DNA from: Ignavibacteriales bacterium
GTDB taxonomy: Bacteria > Bacteroidota > Ignavibacteria > Ignavibacteriales > Melioribacteraceae
Reading direction: 5' to 3'
Length of the DNA: 18,563 nucleotides
Assembly: GCA_007280825.1 (NCBI GenBank)
Contig: QYQI01000174.1
Span: 1-18,563 of the forward strand
Positions 1 through 6,980 of this stretch are shown one piece after another. Each line of letters begins with the position of its first letter. Positions within the stretch are counted from its first letter, which is position 1. The notes below the pieces were generated by a model. That model made no database searches, was not told the origin of the DNA, and saw only the letters and a program-made list of their open reading frames with translations. The translations under genes were made by a program, and so were the position numbers.

Positions 1-64
1 ATAAGAACCATTCACAACTTAACTGTTAGAATTGTATTACTTAATAAAATTATTTCTGCTAATC

Positions 65-136
65 TTTCTTTGCGCACTCTGCGGTTTCTTGGCGTCCTTT
101 GCGTTTAAAGCTTTAACGCAGAGAACGCAGAGGAAA
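65..136. repeat. Imperfect palindrome of 9-bp spaced TGCG/CGCA units
   Basis: TGCG-like cores lie at 71-74, 80-83, 91-94 (GGCG) and 100-103, and inverted CGCA cores at 117-120 and 126-129. Within each pair the spacing is exactly 9 bp. The two arms face each other across AAAGCTTT (107-114), so the whole can fold into an imperfect hairpin. It sits directly behind the 3' end of the membrane-protein gene at 148-708. The look (TGCGTTCTCTGCGTTAAAG) is that of dispersed intergenic repeats I recall from environmental Bacteroidota and related genomes. Whether other copies exist in this genome cannot be seen from one window. It may act as a 3' hairpin for the adjacent gene, but there is no clean T-tract. 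Confidence 0.6.
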
Positions 137-147
137 ATTTAACTAAC

Positions 148-708
148 TTATTTTGGCCAGAGCCAGCCAAAAACTCCGGCAGTAAGAAGAGCGTAGAGTA
201 AACCATCAATTGTTGCTTTTATTGTTGTACTCCAAGATCGTCCGTACCAAATAGAAAACTGCCAGAGAGCAAAGGTATATCCCATGAAAGCAGTGGCTCC
301 TACAAAACGGAAGACTTGAAGATAATGGGCTCCGACAGGTAGTGCATGGCTTGCAATGTATGCGGCAAAAAATCCAACAACTACTGAGTAAAGAAACCAA
401 AGAAACATAGTCGGTCCCATTTTCCACATACCATTTGGTTTTACGGTTACAATAACAACCGGACCCTTTTTCATTTTCTCGGCAAACTCCGGTGATTTCA
501 TATCTTCCATGCTTGATGCTAAAGGCGCCATATAATCACCGGGTAGAATATTGAACGGACGAAGTGTATCCAATACTTTGCCTTCATCCGGAATTTTTTT
601 GTAATCGCTTTTATGCCATGGCAAAAGCATATGTATAACTGAACTAATGATGAAAACAACCACTGCCGATAAAAGGATGGGTAACCAGAGTGAAGTTAGA
701 TCTACCAT
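148..708 (-). CDS. Conserved four-helix membrane protein, function unknown
   Basis: This 186-aa protein has about four hydrophobic helices: residues 9-30, 98-120, 130-152 and 164-184. A soluble stretch of about 65 residues lies between the first and second. That stretch carries a conserved-looking block (LRPFNILPGDYMAPL, then KKGPVVIV) and the C-terminal half is rich in aromatic residues. I recognise the overall pattern as an uncharacterised family found in several environmental phyla, but know of no assigned function. The start is well supported by AAGGAG nine bases before ATG. It is transcribed alone toward the left window edge, with the TGCG palindrome just after its stop. No catalytic motif or metal-binding cluster is visible, so no activity is proposed. 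Confidence 0.85.
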   Translation of the reverse strand: MVDLTSLWLPILLSAVVVFIISSVIHMLLPWHKSDYKKIPDEGKVLDTLRPFNILPGDYMAPLASSMEDMKSPEFAEKMKKGPVVIVTVKPNGMWKMGPTMFLWFLYSVVVGFFAAYIASHALPVGAHYLQVFRFVGATAFMGYTFALWQFSIWYGRSWSTTIKATIDGLLYALLTAGVFGWLWPK

Positions 709-920
709 GTTGTACTCCTTTTTTATTTTTTATGAGCAAAGAAAAAATTTATCTGCCCGCTTATTTATTTAATTAATTTCTTGAAGAGAAAGTGAATCCG
801 CATGATGAGTTGTTTACAACATAGTAAATAGAAATTTGCGACTCAAGAAAAATCTTTCTTGCTAAACCTCTCAATTCATATTTTACTTTAGCATTTCCAA
901 AAAGGTGTTATCTGCCCCAA

Positions 921-1077
921 AAATTAGTTTACCTTCTGCTTCTTACTTCATCACCTGAAGTTAAAAATATAAACGGAGAATGTTTTATAGATAAAAAGAA
1001 TATCACGTTCTCATTCAGTGGTTGATAATTTCACCAAAAGGATTTGGGGAAGAATCTTGGGATTTCATTTATCTTGA
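921..1077 (+). pseudogene. Decayed 3' end of a short-chain dehydrogenase (SDR) gene
   Basis: Reading from 921, one frame gives KLVYLLLLTSSPEVKNING followed by ECFIDKK, ending at TGA 1023-1025. This resembles the C-terminal signature of retinol-dehydrogenase-like SDR proteins, YLASSPEVxGVxGKYFVxKK. The next part of that family, an A-K/R-RLWEISxxLTG helix, appears to continue in the next frame from 1021 as FTKRIWGRILGF, ending at TGA 1075-1077. The frame change, the in-frame stop and the absence of the Rossmann fold (GxxxGIG) or YxxxK active site upstream mark it as a broken gene. The call rests on recognising family motifs by eye, so it is moderate. Chance similarity in AT-rich DNA is the alternative. 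Confidence 0.45.
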
Positions 1078-1106
1078 AGAAGAGATATAATTTATACGAA
1101 GTATGA

Positions 1107-1229
1107 TCAACCGAAAAGTACAGAGTATAGTAGATAACCAACCGTAAATACGATAGAGAATCCAAGAATTCCCATTAAAAAAAAGAAAGCAATATCATTT
1201 ATTTTATTCTTATTGCCGACAGTTTCCAT
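1107..1229 (-). CDS. Small single-helix membrane protein, 40 aa
   Basis: A 40-aa frame begins at ATG (complement of 1227-1229), preceded by AATGAGG with five bases between the GAGG core and the start, a good ribosome binding site for this genome. Residues 1-12 are hydrophilic (METVGNKNKIND). The rest is one strongly hydrophobic helix with LGF and GYLLY motifs, ending SVLFG. The SD sequence, the clean hydrophilic/hydrophobic division and placement in an otherwise empty stretch favour a real gene. Its composition resembles the 53-aa protein at 3773-3934. Function unknown; it could be a small accessory subunit of a membrane complex encoded elsewhere. Confidence 0.55.
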   Translation of the reverse strand: METVGNKNKINDIAFFFLMGILGFSIVFTVGYLLYSVLFG

Positions 1230-1359
1230 CAAAACCTCATTATTTTTCTAAAAGTATTAAAAACATTAAATGCACATTGCCAAGATAGTTATTATTTTTA
1301 TTTCATAAAAATTTTGAACAAATTAATTACTCGGAACAATCATCTAACGATTAAAAAAA

Positions 1360-2232
1360 ATGGCTCTTTTCAAATTAATCAAAGAACATAAGAGAGGAAT
1401 TGCACTCATTGCTCTTCTCATTATAATCGAAAATGTTGCATGGATTCTTGAGCCAACTTTATTTGGAAATCTAATAGATGCTTTTCTTCAAAGATCAAAT
1501 CCAACAGTACCGTCGGATAAATTTGCTCACATTGTACCATTAATTTTTTGGATAACTGCATATTTAATTAATTCAGCTTCCGGTACTTTTCGCAGAAGAT
1601 TTGAACCGCGAATATTTCAAAAAATGTACGTTGAACTCGTTACCAAGATTGCAGAAGCAGGCAATAAATTTGGACATGAAACTTCTAAAACTGTTGCACG
1701 GGCACATCTCTCACAAGAATATGTAACATTTGTTCAGTATAGAATTCCGGAAATTGCCGAGCAGGTTATTGCAATTTTGGGTGCGGTTATAGCTTTAACT
1801 TTTTTTGATTTAAGAATTTCGTTAGTCTGTTTGTTAATCTCTTTACCACTGATAGTCCTAAGCAGTCTTTACGGTAGAAATGTTGTAAAGCTACATGCGG
1901 AACTTCACGATACCTATGAAACAATTTATGATACGTTTTCAAAGAGAAAGCCCGAACAAGTAACCACTATTTATAAAACAATGGCAAAGCTTCAAGAAAA
2001 AATTGCAACTTGGGGTGCGGCTAATTTCGGGATTATGAGATTTGTTCTGTTAATAATATTTTTGTTTGTTCTTTATATTGCTATTGATCTGGATAATTTT
2101 TCTCTGGGAAATATTTACTCGATCGTTGCTTATTTATGGACGTTCGTTACCTCTGTTGAATACATTCCGGAATTGCTGGAAAGTATAACATCATTACAAG
2201 ACCTTTCAAAAAGAATTGAATCGGATTTATAA
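1360..2232 (+). CDS. ABC transporter six-helix membrane domain protein lacking an ATPase
   Basis: This 290-aa protein looks like the transmembrane half of a type I ABC exporter. Helices lie at about 13-34, 56-74, 133-149, 152-171, 222-243 and 249-267, with long cytoplasmic extensions between pairs, as in the ABC_membrane fold. The EPTLFGNLIDAF block after helix 1 is typical. The frame ends at residue 290 after the sixth helix (TSLQDLSKRIESDL), where an exporter would pass into its nucleotide-binding domain. There is no Walker A, LSGGQ or Walker B, and none follows in any frame. Stand-alone proteins of this type form a recognised family (ABC transporter six-transmembrane domain-containing proteins), so it is probably intact rather than truncated. 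No SD sequence precedes the ATG; the start was chosen because it is the first ATG of the frame and gives a normal N-terminus. Confidence 0.8.
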   Translation: MALFKLIKEHKRGIALIALLIIIENVAWILEPTLFGNLIDAFLQRSNPTVPSDKFAHIVPLIFWITAYLINSASGTFRRRFEPRIFQKMYVELVTKIAEAGNKFGHETSKTVARAHLSQEYVTFVQYRIPEIAEQVIAILGAVIALTFFDLRISLVCLLISLPLIVLSSLYGRNVVKLHAELHDTYETIYDTFSKRKPEQVTTIYKTMAKLQEKIATWGAANFGIMRFVLLIIFLFVLYIAIDLDNFSLGNIYSIVAYLWTFVTSVEYIPELLESITSLQDLSKRIESDL

Positions 2233-2291
2233 TTTCATTGGACTTTTCTATATAGTTAGCTATTTTGTGCCAACTTTTTTACTCAAACTAA

Positions 2292-3719
2292 ATGATAGAA
2301 AAAAACAAAAAGACTGAGCTCGTCCGGGGATTAACATTAACTGCGACAATAATGATCGTTGCCGGTTCTATGATCGGTTCCGGAATATTTCGTAAACCAT
2401 CATCAATGGCGCAGCAACTCGGCTCTCCTGAACTACTTATTATTATTTGGATCGCCGCCGGAATAATTACATTTATTGGTGCTCTTATTAATGCTGAAAT
2501 TGCCGGAATGATTGATGCAACAGGCGGACAGTATGTTTATTTCAGAAAAATGTACGGCGACTTCACGGCATATCTTTACGGCTGGTCTATTCTTTCTGTA
2601 ATTCAAACCGGAAGCCAAGCAGCAATAGCATATGTTTTTGCCGAATATCTCGGCAACTTTATTAAGTATCCGCAGTTATCACAGCACTGGCAGGATTTTG
2701 CAATTTATATGCCTTTGGTAGGCGATATTCATCCTTTCTTAGATTTTGGAACTAAAGCTGCTGCAATTCTTTGTATAATTTTTCTAACCGGTGTTAATTA
2801 TATCGGTGTTGTCTTCGGTGGAGTTGTTCAAACGATTGTTACTTATGTAAAAATTATTTCCATCATTTTAATTTCTGTTTTTCTTCTTCTTTTGGGTAAC
2901 GGAAGTTTTTCAAATGTGTACACTGGATTTGTAATTCCGGAATCTACCTCTCATAATTTAATAGCAATGATTGGTCTTGCGTTTGCCGGCGCATTCTGGG
3001 CATACGATGCATGGAACAGTGTTACTTATGTTGCTGGCGAAGTAATAAACCCTAAAAGAAATATTCCGCTTAGTCTGTTGTGGGGAACGTTGATTGTAAT
3101 CGGTGTATACGTTTTAATAAATATTGCTTATCTCTATGTTCTGCCAATTGATGAGATGGCTAAATCTCCGCTTGTTGCTGCCACTGCGGCAGAAAAAATT
3201 TTCGGGGCAAACGGCAAATTATTAATTTCTATTGCAGTTATAATTTCTACATTTGGTGCCCTCAACGGAAGTATTCTTGCTACTGCGCGTATTCCATATG
3301 CAATGGCGCGAACAAATTTGTTTTTCAGAGGTTTGGGTAAAGTTCATCCTCAGTTTGGAACTCCTCATGTTTCTTTGGTTGTGCAGGGAATTTGGTCGTG
3401 TGTATTAGTAATGTCTGGTTCGTTTGATACAATTACAGATTATGTAATATTCGGTGCATATTTATTTTATATGCTTGGTGCTTATGGTGTGTTTGTCTTA
3501 CGCAAAAAGATGCCTGATGCCGAGCGTCCGTATAAAGTTTGGGGTTACCCTTATACTCCTGCGGTATTTATAATTTTTTCGTTTTTGTTTCTTGTAAACA
3601 CAATTATTTCAGATACATCAAATGCTATGATGGGATTAATATTGATCGCCGCGGGCTTGCCAATGTATTTCTTCTGGAAATACAGGCAAAAGAAATATCA
3701 CATAAAAGATAATTTTTAA
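2292..3719 (+). CDS. APC-family amino-acid permease
   Basis: This 475-aa polytopic membrane protein belongs to the amino acid-polyamine-organocation superfamily. The first helix carries the signature GSMIGSGIF (residues 25-33), the unwound substrate-binding segment of APC transporters. About twelve helices follow. FAGAFWAYDAWNSVTYVAGEV in the middle matches the sixth-helix region (residues after FAGAFWAYDAWN) of LAT/SteT-like exchangers. It probably imports or exchanges amino acids across the inner membrane; the substrate cannot be read from sequence. It lies 59 bp after the ABC-like gene on the same strand, so the two may be co-transcribed, though nothing ties their functions. No SD precedes ATG. 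Transcription ends at the strong hairpin at 3725-3748. Confidence 0.9.
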   Translation: MIEKNKKTELVRGLTLTATIMIVAGSMIGSGIFRKPSSMAQQLGSPELLIIIWIAAGIITFIGALINAEIAGMIDATGGQYVYFRKMYGDFTAYLYGWSILSVIQTGSQAAIAYVFAEYLGNFIKYPQLSQHWQDFAIYMPLVGDIHPFLDFGTKAAAILCIIFLTGVNYIGVVFGGVVQTIVTYVKIISIILISVFLLLLGNGSFSNVYTGFVIPESTSHNLIAMIGLAFAGAFWAYDAWNSVTYVAGEVINPKRNIPLSLLWGTLIVIGVYVLINIAYLYVLPIDEMAKSPLVAATAAEKIFGANGKLLISIAVIISTFGALNGSILATARIPYAMARTNLFFRGLGKVHPQFGTPHVSLVVQGIWSCVLVMSGSFDTITDYVIFGAYLFYMLGAYGVFVLRKKMPDAERPYKVWGYPYTPAVFIIFSFLFLVNTIISDTSNAMMGLILIAAGLPMYFFWKYRQKKYHIKDNF

Positions 3720-3724
3720 AAAAG

Positions 3725-3749
3725 AAAAGACGCGATTACGCGTCTTTTT
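3725..3749. terminator. Bidirectional intrinsic terminator between convergent units
   Basis: A perfect 10-bp stem, AAAAGACGCG (3725-3734) paired with CGCGTCTTTT (3739-3748), closes a four-base ATTA loop. A T-run follows on the plus strand. On the minus strand the A-rich stretch before it becomes a T-rich tail. It lies just after the permease stop (3719) and 24 bp beyond the end of the last gene of the minus-strand TonB operon, so it can terminate both. Confidence 0.9.
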
Positions 3750-3772
3750 ATTTATGATATACGGAAATAATC

Positions 3773-3934
3773 CTATTTGAATATGAAATAAAGAAAATAT
3801 CCCATACCAAGAATCATAACTAGGAAAATAAATCCCAGAAGCGAGTATAAATACAAAAGCGAATTAGAAAGTTTGTAATTACCCGTGGCTTCATTTTGTT
3901 CTGAATTAGTTATTGAATTAATTTTATCCATCAT
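3773..3934 (-). CDS. Small single-helix membrane protein, 53 aa, coupled to pyrophosphatase
   Basis: This frame begins ATGATGG, with its first ATG overlapping the TGA stop of the pyrophosphatase gene (ATGA, 3931-3934). AAGGA lies just upstream inside the pyrophosphatase coding region, so translational coupling is likely. The protein has a hydrophilic start of about 22 residues (MMDKINSITNSEQNEATGNY) and one hydrophobic helix with LLGF and GYFLYF motifs, ending IFK. Initiation from the second ATG would shorten it by one residue. Overlap with the upstream gene, the SD and the terminator just beyond its stop make it the probable last gene of the operon. Function unknown. Confidence 0.65.
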   Translation of the reverse strand: MMDKINSITNSEQNEATGNYKLSNSLLYLYSLLGFIFLVMILGMGYFLYFIFK

Positions 3935-4494
3935 AATTCCTTTCCATAAATATCTTCGTAACGTTTTATTCCATCAAGAATAATTTTATATGCTTCCTCT
4001 TTACCGACAATTTTTTCCACAACTACATTTTTGTGCTCTAATTTTTTATAGTCTTCAAAAAATCTTTGCAATTGTATCATTGTGTGCGGCGGCATATGTT
4101 CAAGGTCGTCTATATAATTCACGGAAATATCATTTTTTGCTACGGCAATAATTTTCTCATCCTTCTCTTCATTATCAACCATTTCCATAACGCCGATAAC
4201 TTTTGCTTCAATTAAACAGAGCGGATCAACTTCTACAGAACATATAACAAGAATATCAAGCGGGTCTTCATCATCGCTTAATGTGCGCGGGATAAAACCG
4301 TAGTTAGCGGGATAATGAACAGCGGAAAATAAAACGCGGTCTAATTTAAGAAGACCGCTTTTTTTATCAAGTTCATATTTTGCTTTAGATCCTTCCGGAA
4401 TCTCAATTATTGTATTTACAAATACCGGAACATCATCACCATAACTTACATGGTGCCAGGGATTGAAATGCTTACTAATATTTTTTTGTGTCAT
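3931..4494 (-). CDS. ppa: Inorganic pyrophosphatase, family I
   Basis: This enzyme hydrolyses pyrophosphate to two phosphates in the cytoplasm, pulling biosynthetic reactions forward. At 187 aa it has normal family I length. Expected motifs occur in order: KYELDKKSGLLKLDR, HYPANYGFIPRTL (around residues 60-72), the metal-binding DEDPLDIL (around 75-82), and DNEEKDEKIIAV further on, which supplies additional acidic and lysine ligands. It lies 25 bp after the TPR gene on the same strand and overlaps the following 53-aa gene by four bases, so it appears to be carried within the TonB operon. A housekeeping enzyme here is unexpected; chance clustering or a link with the neighbouring PstS-like protein are both possible. 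No clear SD before its ATG. Confidence 0.95.
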   Translation of the reverse strand: MTQKNISKHFNPWHHVSYGDDVPVFVNTIIEIPEGSKAKYELDKKSGLLKLDRVLFSAVHYPANYGFIPRTLSDDEDPLDILVICSVEVDPLCLIEAKVIGVMEMVDNEEKDEKIIAVAKNDISVNYIDDLEHMPPHTMIQLQRFFEDYKKLEHKNVVVEKIVGKEEAYKIILDGIKRYEDIYGKEL

Positions 4495-4519
4495 GGTTTA
4501 ATCTTGTCGCCGTATAAAT

Positions 4520-5911
4520 TTAATCAGCACTTAACCTTCTTAATCCTTTCTTTGCGACTTCACTCTTGGGATTTAATTTCAAAACGGCTCTATACCATTT
4601 GATCGCTTCATCATAATTTTGCAATTGATGATAACAAATAGCAATCATCTCAGTAGTGCCAACATCTCCCGATTTAAATTGAAGAATCTTTTTTAAATAA
4701 GGAAGTGCTGCATTATAATTCTGCTTGTCGTAAGCGTTTTTCCCTAAAAAGAAATTTGCGCCATAGATTTCATCTTTGTATTGTCTTTCTTTTCCTTCAG
4801 ATAGTTTAAGACTCCTTATGTACTGATCGGACGCCTGCTGAGTTGAATCCATTTGGCTATAAGTCTGAGCTAGCCAATAATTTGTCATAAAAGTTGTATC
4901 TACTAATTCTTTCGCTTTTAAGAATGCTTGGCGTGCGTTATCCCATTTTTCCATTGCAAAATTAGCAAAACCCATATATCTGTATGCTAATTCATAATTT
5001 GGATCAATTTTAATTTTTGCTAAATAATATTTAACAGCTCGTTCATTGTCTTTGTTTCTGAAATAAATATTCGCCATTTCCATAAATAAGCTTGATTGAG
5101 AGGGGTCTTTTGCGATTACTTTTTCAAAGTATTTAATAGAAATGGAATCGGCTTTGATCATTTGAAATGCTTTGCCCGCGTTTTTCAAATCGCTTACCGT
5201 TAATTGTGAATCTGGTATAGCAGAATAATATTTTCCGGCATCTTCAAATTTTTGCAGACCAAAAGATGCAATTGCTGCACTCTTAGTTAAAGCTGCATCA
5301 CCAGGATATTTAACTAATCCTTCAACCGCATATTTGTATGCTTTTTCATAGTTTTTGATTTCACGAAAAGCTTTAGCAATGTTTTCAAATGCTTCTTGAG
5401 ATTGATCGATACCAAGATATTTTTCATACATCACCGCTGCGTCGGCATATAACTTAGCCGAATAGAAAATTGTAGCGGCTTTTAAATATGCTGTTTTGTT
5501 ATTAGGATCTATCGCAATTACTTTAAGATATTTATTAACGGCATCTGTATATTTTTTTGATTTTGAGAGTAATTCTGCAGATTTAAATTTCAATTGAATA
5601 TTTAATGAGTCCATTGCTTCGGCTTGTTCGTAATTTATAATAGCATTCTCAGCAACGTTCATTTTTGAATATGTATCACCTAAATATTCAAATAGTTTAA
5701 TGTCGCTAAAATTCTTTTCGCGTAATTGAATTAAAAGTCTTAGAGCATCTGTTGTGTTGTTGCTATCAATAAACTCTTTGGCAATAGTTAAAGCTTTAGA
5801 GTACTCTTTATTTTTAATAGCTTTTTCACCATCAGCTACTGAGCTCTGTGCATTTACATTAAACGACAAAACAAAAAAGGTCCCGATAAATAAAAGGGCT
5901 GTTTTTTTCAT
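4520..5911 (-). CDS. Periplasmic TPR-repeat protein
   Basis: This 463-aa protein has a type I signal peptide (MKKTALLFIGTFFVLSFNVNA, probable cleavage before QSS at residue 22-23), then about eleven tetratricopeptide repeats filling nearly the whole chain. Clear repeats include the units with YLKVIAIDPNNKTAY, YFEKVIAKDPSQSS, YLAKIKIDPNYELAY and YRAVLKLNPKSEVA. TPR solenoids are protein-binding scaffolds, so it is likely a periplasmic partner rather than an enzyme. It lies 15 bp after the PstS-like lipoprotein gene in the exbB-tonB operon. A similar exbB-exbD-tonB-PstS-like-TPR order is, as I recall, common in Bacteroidota. It may hold the complex together or dock client receptors; this is inference. 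Confidence 0.85.
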   Translation of the reverse strand: MKKTALLFIGTFFVLSFNVNAQSSVADGEKAIKNKEYSKALTIAKEFIDSNNTTDALRLLIQLREKNFSDIKLFEYLGDTYSKMNVAENAIINYEQAEAMDSLNIQLKFKSAELLSKSKKYTDAVNKYLKVIAIDPNNKTAYLKAATIFYSAKLYADAAVMYEKYLGIDQSQEAFENIAKAFREIKNYEKAYKYAVEGLVKYPGDAALTKSAAIASFGLQKFEDAGKYYSAIPDSQLTVSDLKNAGKAFQMIKADSISIKYFEKVIAKDPSQSSLFMEMANIYFRNKDNERAVKYYLAKIKIDPNYELAYRYMGFANFAMEKWDNARQAFLKAKELVDTTFMTNYWLAQTYSQMDSTQQASDQYIRSLKLSEGKERQYKDEIYGANFFLGKNAYDKQNYNAALPYLKKILQFKSGDVGTTEMIAICYHQLQNYDEAIKWYRAVLKLNPKSEVAKKGLRRLSAD

Positions 5912-5926
5912 TTTTTTCCCGTTGTT

Positions 5927-6784
5927 TTATTTCACCATTTTAATTGGAACAGTTGCCGGTCCCAAATTATTTTTTGCTACAATTTTCTGGCCTTCAAAAC
6001 TTGTTAAGAAAGTTGCAAAACCCGAAGCCAGACCAATACCGATTTCATTCAGAAAAATAGTTGTGGTCCGTGTAAAAGGATAATTCTGAGTTATCAAATA
6101 AGCGGCATATGGTTTATAATATAACACTTCTCCATCACTCCTAATTTTTGAACCTAATTCCAAAACTTTAATTCCTTTTACATCATTTAATGTGTTAACT
6201 CCTACAAAGCCAATACTTTTTTTTGTCAGTTTTACTTTGCTGATTACCTCTTCTTCGCCTTTAACTATTGTAATATTCTGAAGTTCCTTTTTATCGAGTA
6301 CGTTTTCTTTCAAATATTCATAAACACCGGAATTGTGTTCGGGAACAAAAACTTTATAGTTTTTTGTTTGCCCGGATATTAAACTTTTTATTTCTTGGAC
6401 TGCAATCTGATATTTCGAATCGTTTTCACTTACAATAGGAACAATGGCATCATAACAAAAATTTAAATGGTGCAAATCTAATTTTGATTTTTCAGAAAAT
6501 GCTTTTTCTTCAGCATTCAATTCCCTAGTGCTGATAAAAATCTTTGCTTCTTGATTAAGAACTGCTGCAATTCCTTCGCGTGCTTTAACTGAAACTAATT
6601 CTATACTGCTGCCGTGGTAAAGCACAACAAAAGTATCTCTTGCTGCTTTAACAACATTGTAAAGAGATTCGTCTACATAACATTTAAGTGAGCCCTTGAT
6701 CGGAGATATTTGACGTTCGTTGCAAGCAGTGAATATCAAAATAAAATAAAAAAACAGAAAAGATATTTTAGTTAGATTCCTCAT
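5927..6784 (-). CDS. PstS-like substrate-binding lipoprotein
   Basis: This 285-aa protein has a lipoprotein signal: hydrophobic residues 7-19, then the lipobox FTAC with Cys21. The mature part resembles the phosphate-binding PstS fold (PBP-like domain): GSLKCYVDESLYNVV at the start, ISTRELNAEE, the FCYDAIVPIVSENDSKY strand block, GSVGF-type KKSIGFVGVNTL, and the closing FLTSFEGQKIVAKNNLGPA. Where phosphate-binding PstS proteins usually have an SGT turn it has NSGVYEYL, so phosphate binding is doubtful. No pstC, pstA or pstB is nearby. It overlaps the 70-aa gene upstream by 17 bp and precedes the TPR gene by 15 bp, so it is firmly inside the TonB operon. A role as periplasmic accessory or sensor is more likely than ABC import. 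Confidence 0.8.
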   Translation of the reverse strand: MRNLTKISFLFFYFILIFTACNERQISPIKGSLKCYVDESLYNVVKAARDTFVVLYHGSSIELVSVKAREGIAAVLNQEAKIFISTRELNAEEKAFSEKSKLDLHHLNFCYDAIVPIVSENDSKYQIAVQEIKSLISGQTKNYKVFVPEHNSGVYEYLKENVLDKKELQNITIVKGEEEVISKVKLTKKSIGFVGVNTLNDVKGIKVLELGSKIRSDGEVLYYKPYAAYLITQNYPFTRTTTIFLNEIGIGLASGFATFLTSFEGQKIVAKNNLGPATVPIKMVK

Positions 6785-6980
6785 TTCTTATACGTCTTTT
6801 AACCTTGAACATAGTAGATAAAATTCTGAAAGCGCCATAGAGAAAAAGAACAATTCCCATCGTTATTTTAAGTTGAGAAGGAAGATGGGCTGGAAATAAG
6901 TTTGTAAACAAAATTGCCAGCCCAAGTAAAATAAAAATAACGCCCGCAGTGTATGCAATATATGTCATCAAGTTTTTCAT
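6768..6980 (-). CDS. Two-helix small membrane protein, 70 aa
   Basis: The protein has hydrophobic helices at about residues 6-28 and 38-58 and a basic, cytoplasmic-looking tail (KVKRRIRNEESN). Its ATG shares one base with the TAA stop of tonB (TAATG), and its 3' end overlaps the PstS-like gene by 17 bp. This tight packing between tonB and the lipoprotein gene makes it very likely to be real and co-translated. I do not recognise a named family. It could be an assembly or anchoring partner of the ExbB/ExbD/TonB complex, judged only from location. Confidence 0.75.
   Translation of the reverse strand: MKNLMTYIAYTAGVIFILLGLAILFTNLFPAHLPSQLKITMGIVLFLYGAFRILSTMFKVKRRIRNEESN

Larger units (their letters stand above)
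709..1359. other. Gene-poor intergenic region (651 bp)
   Basis: No long open frame lies here. It contains the apparent dehydrogenase remnant at 921-1077 (+) and the 40-aa ORF at 1107-1229 (-), described separately. A perfect small dyad, GTTGT-TT-ACAAC, lies at 809-820, possibly an operator, but with no supporting context. The 130 bp at 1230-1359 separate divergent genes and must hold promoters for both. TTGGCA on the minus strand, followed 18 bp later by TAATAC, is a weak promoter candidate for the 40-aa ORF. I see nothing convincing in 720-900. Confidence 0.6.

Noticed and set aside
2259..2273. TTGGCAC on the minus strand, resembling a sigma-54 -24 element
   Set aside because: The GC that could serve as -12 is nine rather than ten bases away, and the site points into the 3' end of the ABC-like gene with no gene to serve.
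5754..6083. 109-codon plus-strand frame across the TPR/lipoprotein junction
   Set aside because: It is antisense to two well-supported genes, has no SD and shows no domain.
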